DNA of 64,000 nucleotides. Origin: Ichthyophis bannanicus (taxonomy: Eukaryota > Chordata > Amphibia > Gymnophiona > Ichthyophiidae). The notes below the pieces were generated by a model, which was not told where the DNA came from, did not search any database, and saw only the letters and a list, made by a program, of their open reading frames with translations. The first letter of the stretch is position 1. The number at the start of each line of letters is the position of its first letter. A program made the position numbers and the translations under genes. Shown here in pieces: positions 56,581-64,000 of the stretch. The stretch covers positions 1,230,801,312-1,230,865,311 of the forward strand of contig CM066031.1 of the NCBI GenBank assembly GCA_033557465.1, given 5' to 3'.

Positions 56581-58698
56581 TTATTCTATTGCCCCTTGGG
56601 CAAGAAGGGTAGCAATCTCCTGACCCAGAAGGTCGAGGAGAGATGTCTGAGAATTGAACTGTCTCACCATGGTGTGAGGAGGAAGGTTTAAGAAATGAAG
56701 CTTGTACTCCTCCCTTATGATGGAGAGGGTCCACTGCTCTGCTGTGATTTGTTCCCACCTGGGAACAAAGTAAGCCAACCTTCCTGGAATGGTGAGAGGC
56801 TCTGGATGTTCTAGAGCCAGAAAGGCTAAGCTCTCTAGTTGTAAGTCAAAGGCCCTGAGAAGTCTGAGGCTGTTGGGCCGTAGCAGTCCTAGCAGCCTTA
56901 GGCTTGGCCTGTTTCGGCTGTTGCTGTCTCTCTGTAGCAAAATGACCTGCAGAAGATGACTGCTGACCATAAGCAGAATAACATTTCCCTTTTTTGGGAA
57001 AAAACCCCCTTTTTGAACAACCTTTTCTTAAAAGGAGCAGAAGTAGACTTTGAAAGTCTATCTAAAGCAGAATTTTTAGCATCCATCTGGTTGGCCTTTG
57101 CTTGCCAATCTTTGCCAAAAAGGTTTTCACCTGTACAAGGAAGGTTTCCTAGTCCATCTTGAACCCAGGGTTCCAAATCAGAAGCCTGTAACCAAGCAAC
57201 TCTGCGTGCACCTATGGCAATGGCCGAGGCTCTGCTGGCACCTTCAAAAGAGTCAAAGGCTGCACGGTTGGAAAACTTGGAAATATCCTGGGCATGTTTG
57301 AGCCAGGTGAGGAACTCTTCCCTTTTATCTTCTGAAATAAAAGGAGATAAAGTTTGCAGGTGATCTGCAACTTCTTTTAGAAACATCCCCATATAGAGAC
57401 TATAGGAGTTGATTCTGGCAACAAGCATACTGGCCTGGAAAATTCTCCTGCCAAAGGCATCTAAGGTTCTGCATTCTCTTCCTGGAGGAGCAGAAGAGTG
57501 CCTTTTTGTATTCTTTATCTTCTTCATAGCAGACTCCACCACAATGGAGTGGTGAGGAAGCTGAGTCTTATGGAAGCCAGGACAAGGAGGAACACGATAC
57601 ATGGTGTCCAACCTGCGAGAATGAGGGGAAGTGGTGAGAGGGGTCTCCCATATGCCCAACATGTGATCATAAAGAATCTCATGTATTGGTAAAGTGGCTG
57701 CCTCTTTAGGAGCCTTAGGATATTGTAAAATATCTAATTTTTTGGCTCTAGGCTATGACTCAGGGGCCACTGAGATGGAAAGGCCCCTGGCCACTTCCCT
57801 AATGAAGTCTTGAAAAGACAAGTCTTCTGGAGGAGACATTCTTCTTTTTGGAGAAGAGGGCTCCTGAGGATGGATCACCGATGCTTCGACAGAGACCTCT
57901 GATTCATCAGAGTCTTCAGAGGAATTGAAGTATCGCCTGTCTGGATGCTCCTGCAGAGCCCGATACGCGTACTGGGTGGTATCGACATCGGGAGTGATCG
58001 GTACCGATTCGGTACCGATGGGCATCACAGAACAGTGTACCGCTGCAGTCGACACCGAAGCGGATGTCGATGCAAATCGGTACTGGCACCGGAACCGGTG
58101 CCGGTACCGGCAACGGAGTTTGTTGCGGTACCGAAGGCGTCACAGCTTGTATGAATGCCATGATGGCACGCTGCATGGTCAGGATATTCTGATCCATTGA
58201 CGCAACCAATGTCTGGATGTTGGTACCAGTGGGAACCACCGGTACCCCAGAACATGGCAACAGGTGATCGGTCGAGGCCGTGCCATCAATGTCAACCTGT
58301 GACCCCATAGATAAAGCTTTGGAAGCCGGAGCCTCCCGCTGGGGTAATTTTGCCCGTGCGGATTCCTCGAGGGCAAGCCCGGAGGCATCTCAATACTTAG
58401 AGGGAGATTTACCCTTCGAGGACCGGCTGGATTTAAGTTTGGTTACCTAAGATCCATGTGAGGAAGAAGCAGCCCTGCAAGACGTCGATGCAACCGAAGC
58501 TGCATCCGAGGGAAACAGGGTACTGAGCTTAGCTGCTCGATTCTGTAGACCTCTTTTAGACATCATGGAGCAGGACTCACAATCTGCAATGGAGTGGTCA
58601 GGGCCTAAACATTTTAGACACCATTCATGGGTGTCGGTGACAGAAATAGTGCTGCTGCACTTCGTGCATTTTTTAAACCCAGAGGCGGGCTTTTCCAT
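56581..58698 (-). pseudogene. DIRS copy 2 gag and RT start (broken)
   Basis: Starts MEKPASGFKKCTKC with the same Cys-rich module as copy 1 (WCLKCLGPDHSIADCESC). A stop comes after SSSHGS at 58447. Further open parts follow at 58308-57753 in two frames and at 57662-56898 (PGFHKTQLPHHSIVVESAMK, WLQASDLEPWVQDGLGNLPC). The RT start (EQWTLSIIREEYKLHF) is at about 56720-56760 in another frame and ends at TAA 56578-56580, where copy 1 has a Glu codon. At least three lesions separate it from the RT frame. Confidence 0.85.
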
Positions 58699-59844
58699 GA
58701 GGAAAAATTTCCTAGGCCTAAGGCCAAAGAAGAAAATGCACTGAAGTGAGAAAAACAGTAGTTTTTTTTTTTTTTTTTAGAATAAAGAAAGAAAAGACCG
58801 GCGGTACCGGTCTAGCGTTAAAAAGGCAGACGGGCGACCAAAGAAATAAAATAAAATAAAGAAATTCTTCAGCGGTGCAGGAACACGACCTGCTGGCTCC
58901 GCGGAAAAGAAGAACTGGAGAGAGGTGGTTGGGAAAGGCGGGAAGGCAGCGCGCAGGCGCTGTGGGATGCTCCCAAAAGCTTTCCTTTTGGACACTGGGG
59001 AGCGTTCCCGCGCAGGCTCTGTCGGTACCGACGATACCCATATGTGAAGACTCATTCCTGCTTGTTCCTGGAGATAGCAATTAGAATGCTAGGAAAGGAA
59101 TAAAAAATAAAAACAAACAATTTATTATAATGCCTTTGCATCATTCCGTGGTGCGATCGCTCATTGAATATTGTGTGCAATTCTGGTTGCCATATTTTAA
59201 AAAGGATATAGCAGAATTGGAAAAGGTACAGAGAAGAGCAACCAAAATGGTAAAAAGGATGGATATCCCTATGAAGAAAGGCTTAAAGGTTTAGGGCTCT
59301 TCAACTTGGAAAAGAGACAGGCTGAGGGGAGATATGATAGAGGTCTTTAAAATAATTAATGAGTGGAATGGTTAAATGTAGATCGGTTGTTTCCTCCTTC
59401 AAAAAGCAGCAAGACAAGGGGACAAGCAAAGACGCTAAAATGTGGAATGTTAAAAACTAAGTTGGAGAAAATATTTTTTCACTCAACGTGTAATCAAACT
59501 CTAGAATTCGTTACCGGAGGATGTAACAAAAATCTGTTAGTGTAGCTGGGTTTAAAAGATGTTTGGACATGTTCCTGGAGGAAGTGTCCATAAATCATTA
59601 TTAAAGTGGACCGGGGAAATCCACTGCTTACTCCTGGGACAAGCAGTATTGAATATGTATATCTTTGGAAACCAGACAGGTACTTGAGACCTGGAATGTT
59701 CTTAAGGTACTCAGGGTGGAAGGAGAGGGGTTCCCCAACTTAGGATAGCCACTTTGGAAGGCAAGTGACTGTCTAGTTGTTTCCTACTTGCCCTGTCCAA
59801 GTTACATGGTCAGTGCAACTATGACACTGATTTAGGCAATAAAG

Positions 59845-61630
59845 AACATAAGAAATGCCATATTGGGTCAGACCAAGGTCCATCAAGCCCAGTGTCCTGC
59901 TTCCAACAGTGGCCAATCCAGGTCACAAGTACCTGTCAGGTTCCCAAAAAGGTACACAGATTCCACAATGCTTACCCCGGGTAAGCAGTGTCCATGGTCT
60001 TCTTTAATAATGGTTTATGGACTTTTCCTCCAGAACTTGTCCAAACGTTTTAAACCCAGCTACACTAACAGCTTTTACCACATCCTCTGGAAACAAATGC
60101 CAGAGTTTGATTATGCATTGAGTGAAAAAAATATTTTATCTTATTAGCCCTAAATGGGCTACATTGTAGTTCAACTGAATGTCCCCTAGTCTTTCTACTT
60201 TTTGAAGGCGTAAACAACTGATCTATATTTACCAGTTCCACTCCATTCATTGATTTATAGACCTCCGTCATATCTCCCTCATCCGTCTCTTTTCCAAGTT
60301 GAAGAGCCTAATGTAGAACCTTGTATCATGTAACCATCGTTTGGGTTATTCTTCCCTAAGTGCATAACTTTGTGCTTGCACTTGGGGGAGTAACCTAATG
60401 GTTAGAACACTGGCTTGGGAACCAAGAGACCAGAGATCATTTTCCACTAGCATTCCTTGTAGCCTTGGGCAAGTCATTTAACCCTCCATTGTTTCAGAAG
60501 AATCCAAGTTGTCAATGTCCCTGTTTAATGTACATTACTAAGTTTAAATTACAATGTAAACCGCTTTGACTAAAATGATAAAGTGGTATAAAAAACATGT
60601 TAAATTATTTTTGTTCATCTGCCATTTGGATGTCCAGTCTTCCAATTTATCAAGGTCCTCTTGCAATTTTTTCAAAATCCTCTTGTGTTTTAACATCTTT
60701 GAATAATTTTGTGTCATCTGCAAATTTAATCGCCTCACTCATTATTTCCATTTCCAGGTCATACATGAAGATGTCAAAAAGCAGCAGACTCGGCACAGAT
60801 CAATGGGGTACTTTCTTCATTGAGAAAATTGGCCATTCAGCCCTATTCTCTGCTTTTCATCTTTTAATTAGTTCCTGATCCACAGTAGTACAACTGCCTC
60901 CTATCCCATGCCTTTTTAATTTCACCAAGAATCTCTCATGAGGGACCTTGTTAAAGGCTTTCTGAAAATCCAGATACAGTATATCGACTGGCTCACCTCT
61001 GTCTACCTATTTATTCACACCTTCAAACAAATATAACAGATCAGTAAGACAAGACTTTCCTTGACTAAATCTATGTTGGCTTTCTCCCATTAAACTATGG
61101 CTATCTACATGCTCAGTAATTTTATTTTTTACAATGGTTTCTACCATTTTGCCTGGTATGGACATCATGCTCACTGGTCTGTAGTTTACCGGATCACCCT
61201 TAGAACTCTTTTTAAGAACTGCCGTTACTGTGGCCATTCTCCAATATTCGGGTTCTACAGATGACTTAAATGATAGTTCACAGATTAGTAATAGTAGGTC
61301 TGCAATCTCATATTTCAGTTCTTTCAACACTCTTGGATGTATACCATCTGATCCAGGTGATGTATTACAACTATTTGATAAACTGAAAAGTAGCATATCT
61401 TCCCGGTTTATCAATATTTCTTTGAATTCTTCCACTATATCACCTTTAAATACCATTTCAGGCATGGGTAACTTCCTTACATCATCTTCAGTAAAGACCA
61501 AAGCAAAGAATTTTGTCTCTCTTTGTCCTTCCTTAGCACCCTTCTTACCCCTCTATCATCTAATGGTCCAACAGACTCTCTCACAGGAGTTTTGCTATGA
61601 ATGTACTTGGAAAAGTTTTTATTATGAGCT
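59845..61630 (-). mobile_element. CR1-family LINE (third copy), 5'-truncated
   Basis: Minus strand, with the 3' tail at 59845-59960 (acataagaaatgccatattg, gggtcagaccaaggtccatc). The C-terminal region (VELVNIDQLFTPSKSRKTRG) lies at about 60180-60270. RT remains at 61007-61501 (VNYRPVSMMSIPGKMVETIV, SQHRFSQGKSCLTDLLYLF) and at 60600-60990. The linker (YIHSKTPVRESVGPLDDRG) lies at about 61540-61610. It meets a DIRS fragment at about 61630. A SINE (60387-60606) splits it. Frameshifts and stops are present. Confidence 0.87.
60387..60606 (+). repeat. tRNA-derived SINE (second copy)
   Basis: Same family as 19528-19752: taacctaatggttagaacac head (A box slightly changed), a decayed B box (agagatcattttcc), ccttgggcaagtcatttaac middle, and gtaaaccgctttgactaaaa, taaagtggtataaaaaa tail. 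It is inserted in the CR1 at 59845-61630. Confidence 0.85.
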
Positions 61631-61634
61631 TTTG

Positions 61635-63155
61635 CTGCCTGGGTCAGTAGGGAGCAATGAGAATCATCATGCCTCTGTCTGTTTTGAGCTTCAGGAGGGT
61701 CTTTGCAATGAAAGGGATTAGAGGATACGCGTACAGAAGACCCTCCTCCCAATGTAGGAGGAAAGCATCTGCGGTTAGTCTGCTGTGTGATCTTACTTTG
61801 GAATAGAAATGATCCATCTTGGCATTCTGTGGAGTGGCGAGCAGATCTATCAAGGGAGTGCCCCACTCCCGAAAGATGCGAGTCGCAACTTCCCTGTCCA
61901 GTGTCCACTCGTGTGGTAGGGCTTGACTCAGTCTGTCTGCCAGAATGTCTTGTTCGCCTGGCAGTTATGTCCCATGTGCAATGGCAAACCTCCACAACCT
62001 GACTGCTTCCAAACATAGGAGGTATGAGCTCATTACTTCCTGCTTGTTGATGTAAGACCTGGTGGCTTCATTGTCGGTCTGAATCAGAACAATTTGGTTT
62101 TCGGAAACCTGTTACAGCATCTACCAATTCAAAGAAGTTGATCTGGTGAAGTCTTTCTTGGATGGAACAATTACCCTTGGTGTGATACACATCAAGATGA
62201 GCTCCCCACCTGGTTTTGGTTGAGGAGCCAGCTGGGCTTTCAGAGGGTCCTCTCAATGCTGTTGTGGGTAAGGAGCCTGTTGGGCTGGGAGGTTTTGGAC
62301 CCAGGGATGTAACTATGCCCAAGAAAGAAACAGGTATTTTTCTGTCCTCCCTCCTTGGTACCGCCTGCGATAGGAGGCCAGCTTGGACATGCGCCTTGAG
62401 AGATTACAAAAGGTGACATGCTACTTTTCAATGAAGCCAGCCTTCTCTTCAACCTGTTCTCCAAAGAGATTCTCTCCACAGCATGGATCATCAGCAAGCT
62501 TGTTCTGCACTGATTGTTCCAGGTCTGAGGACTAGAGCCAGGTGAGTCTCCGGGTGCCAATACCCAAGGCAGAAGCTCTCAATGCCGTTTCAAAGATGTC
62601 ATAGATCGCCCAAACAATGAACTTCAAGCCGTCCTTGCCATGAGCCACTAAGGAACGATACAGTTCCCGTTTCTCTGGAGGGAGAAACAGACAGCTCAGA
62701 GAGGTCGCACATGATGTTCTCCAATGTCTGAGCATCCCTCCCCAGGGGCACCGAGAATGAGTCTTGGAACTCTTGGACTTCTTAAGGGTGGATTCGACCA
62801 CCCAGGAATAGTGAGGAAACTTGATGCTTCTTGAATCTGGGAGCTTTCTGAACTCTGTACAGTCAAGCCTTCTACTGACTGAAGATAGAGTGAAGGGGAT
62901 TTCCCACATTATCCTCTGCACTCTCTACACAATGTGGTGCTTGGACACTCTTGCACATTCATTGGGCTCTGCGGAAAAACTAAGGCTGGTTTAAGATGGC
63001 GCCATGGCAGCAGAAGGGACGGAGGCACACAGGTGCAGTAAAGCCTCCCAAAAGCTTCCAAAAGGAACTGGGGAGTGTTCCCGTACAGGCCTCCAGCGGA
63101 GGACGTCACCCATACGTGAGAACTCATTCCTGCTTGTCCACGGAGAAACAGCAAG
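61635..63155 (-). mobile_element. DIRS fragment with internal deletion (copy 5)
   Basis: The right terminus is at 62960-63150 (gggctctgcggaaaaactaa ... gtcacccatacgtgagaact ... cttgtccacggagaaacagc). Gag remains at 62400-62921 (SVSRRLDCTEFRKLPDS, WVVESTLKKSKSSKTHSR, GENLFGEQVEE-like). RNase H lies at 61640-62322 (TKTRWGAHLDVYH, then EWGTPLIDLLATPQNAKMDH, GMMILIAPY). RT is missing between gag and RNase H, and the recombinase end and left terminus are lost at the CR1 boundary. Confidence 0.78.
62532..62921 (-). pseudogene. DIRS copy 5 gag fragment
   Basis: A 130-codon open frame aligning with the central part of copy 1 gag: WEIPFTLSSVSRRLDC for WENPLTLSPYSRRLDT, HYSWVVESTLKKSKS for HHSIVVKSAMKKIRS, and ASALGIGTRRLTWL for ASGIAFAARRLAWL. 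A stop follows where copy 1 continues QASDLEPW. Confidence 0.78.
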
Positions 63156-63343
63156 ATATCTGGTCATGGATTTTGACCACTCATCCTCACCTCTGTTTAT
63201 GATGGTGTTCTGAAAACATTTAACAGATGTAAGTCCTCTAACCCTCTGAATTCCTTGTAAACTGCTAACAAAGTTAAAAACACACCATATCTTTGCATGC
63301 AGCAAACTCAACCTGGAAAAAATGGTTACCTCCTCCAGCTAAC
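63156..63343. other. MRS2 intron next to the donor, nothing recognised
   Basis: Short unique-looking sequence between the DIRS fragment and the exon donor. Confidence 0.5.
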
Positions 63344-63496
63344 CTGTCTAAATTGATGAAGATGACACTTTCCGAGTCGTCAATTAATTCTCTCAGCTCT
63401 CGAGCTGCATTAGCTAGGTCCTCAGCTTGTCTGTAGTAGTTCTCCAGTAAAAGTTCCATTTCCTCTGCATGATCAATTCCAGAAATGCTCTCCTCA
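63344..63496 (-). CDS. MRS2: MRS2 magnesium channel, internal coding exon (upstream of the GMN exon)
   Basis: Read on the minus strand, this 153-bp exon is bounded by an acceptor (tatttag, ending at 63497) and a donor (AG|GTTAGC, GT at 63343-63342). It codes a highly charged helix with the segments ENYYRQAEDLANAAREL and LIDDSESVIFINLD. I recognise these as the helix preceding the first membrane span of MRS2, the CorA-family Mg2+ channel of the mitochondrial inner membrane. The exon starts with one leftover base and ends with two (AG). The next exon starts with C, giving the Ser of the conserved SHRNVMMRL. The match in sequence, phase and order to the exon at 28738-28855 makes this a real gene rather than a chance frame. 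Earlier exons lie beyond the right edge of the window. Confidence 0.93.
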
Positions 63497-64000
63497 CTAA
63501 ATACAGAAAATATAATTCATCAACTTGCTGTTATGACCATGGAAAGTTGTTTTTTTGTTTTGTTTTGTTTTTACATAAAAAATGATATAATACACCCAGC
63601 AAAAGTGCTTTGAGCAGCTGCATGATATTTCACATGTACTCCCTTCAGAAACCACCGCATGCTTGCACTGCACACTGCAATGGACTGTGCAAGAGATAAA
63701 CACTGTCATTTCCATAATGAACAGGGCCAATTAATAAAAGCAACATTTGTACTTACATTAAAGGAGATATATATTCTCCTCGCTACAAACTAATATTTTA
63801 AATCCTACTTAAATCCCTGAAAGATGGCTTAGAAATTAAGATAAAAAAGCATTTGATCTGTTCTTCATTGCTCTCTGAAGATGTTCCAGTTGGGCCAACA
63901 AACAATTATGCAAAGGTGATACATATGAGCATCTGTGGCCACATAAATCCATTCCTATTCGTCAGACAAAATTTTAACCTCATTTTGTGATCTTTTTCAT
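63497..64000. other. Upstream MRS2 intron, nothing recognised
   Basis: AT-rich with a T/G run at 63548-63572. No further MRS2 exon was identified before the window edge. Confidence 0.5.

Larger units (their letters stand above)
53404..59076 (-). mobile_element. Near-complete DIRS retrotransposon (copy 2)
   Basis: A 5.7-kb minus-strand element, closely related to copy 1, inserted in a CR1. Inverted termini lie at 53431-53592 and 58912-59070, the ICR at 53676-53777, gag at 56600-58698 and RT/RNase H/recombinase at 53887-56580. The trinucleotide GCA is present at both edges (53404-53406 and 59077-59079). The CR1 frame across the site needs only one GCA. Lesions: a gag frameshift near 56940, an in-frame stop at about 56579 before RT, and a 2-bp loss near 55370. 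Confidence 0.93.
50590..59700 (+). mobile_element. CR1-family LINE (second copy), interrupted twice
   Basis: Segments lie at 50590-51551, 52378-53406 and 59077-59700. The first holds the endonuclease end (MYYCPPGQS, VIMGDFNCPSIDW) and the linker. The second holds RT (EITDLLLEICELSLKSSVVP, YMDLQKAFDK, SVLLWIRNWLKDRKQRVGLN) with the catalytic box as FAFD, so inactive. The third holds the C-terminal part (IVCNSGCHILKR-like, aligned to copy 1) and stops short of the usual tail. An inverted-repeat element and DIRS copy 2 split it, and host reading continues exactly across both. Confidence 0.87.
28856..63343 (-). other. MRS2 intron of about 34.5 kb, filled with nested transposons
   Basis: The intron runs from the donor at 63343 to the acceptor at 28856. 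It holds, in plus-strand order, a piggyBac copy, three long DIRS-type elements, an L2 LINE, an endogenous retrovirus, two CR1 copies, an inverted-repeat element, a SINE and a DIRS deletion derivative. Unassigned sequence is limited to roughly 28856-30141, 50011-50590 and 63156-63343. All long DIRS copies lie in the same sense as MRS2, while the piggyBac and the retrovirus are antisense. Confidence 0.9.

Overview
The window is eukaryotic, vertebrate, intronic DNA crowded with transposable elements. Two short minus-strand exons anchor it: 63344-63496 and 28738-28855. Together they read through the conserved core of MRS2, the mitochondrial inner-membrane magnesium channel, including the first membrane helix and the GMN signature. 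Splice phases match across the intron between them (AG + C rebuilds a Ser codon). About 34.5 kb of intron lies between the exons and at least 28.7 kb more lies downstream. The mix of DIRS tyrosine-recombinase retrotransposons, CR1, L2 and Tx1/L1-type LINEs, piggyBac and tRNA-derived SINEs suggests an amphibian, perhaps a caecilian. That assignment is inference.

Layout. 1-2362 CR1 LINE (+). 2390-4888 plus 10470-10600 an old DIRS (+), split at its internal complementary region by a nearly intact 5.6 kb DIRS (-) at 4886-10469. 10600-13690 mostly unassigned DNA with L2 tails and a 457-bp foldback palindrome (11207-11663). 13684-19060 a decayed DIRS of another family (-). 19343-20035 a DIRS 3' remnant with a SINE inside it. 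20040-20440 a Penelope-like fragment with a hammerhead-like core. 21404-28094 a full-length L1/Tx1-type LINE (-) with target duplications. 28738-28855 MRS2 exon.

30146-32242 a piggyBac transposon (+), cut by a DIRS derivative (-, 32243-37816) that keeps termini and gag but has eroded enzymes. About 20 bp further on, a DIRS of another lineage begins (37837-50010, -). It is itself interrupted by an L2 LINE (39064-40640, -) and by a young endogenous retrovirus (40931-48304, +). 50590-59700 a CR1 (+), interrupted by an 826-bp inverted-repeat element (51552-52377) and a second near-complete DIRS (53404-59076, -). 59845-61630 a CR1 (-) with a SINE inside it. 61635-63155 an internally deleted DIRS (-). 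63344-63496 MRS2 exon.

The retrovirus has LTRs identical except for an 8-bp microsatellite difference, a 5-bp target duplication and an intact gag. Most of pol is deleted and env is broken at three places. It therefore looks like a recent insertion that used enzymes supplied in trans. The DIRS copies show the expected inverted termini and internal complementary regions, and the termini of three lineages share a 5' splice-site-like motif. No prokaryotic genes, CRISPR arrays, rRNA genes or genuine tRNA genes were seen.
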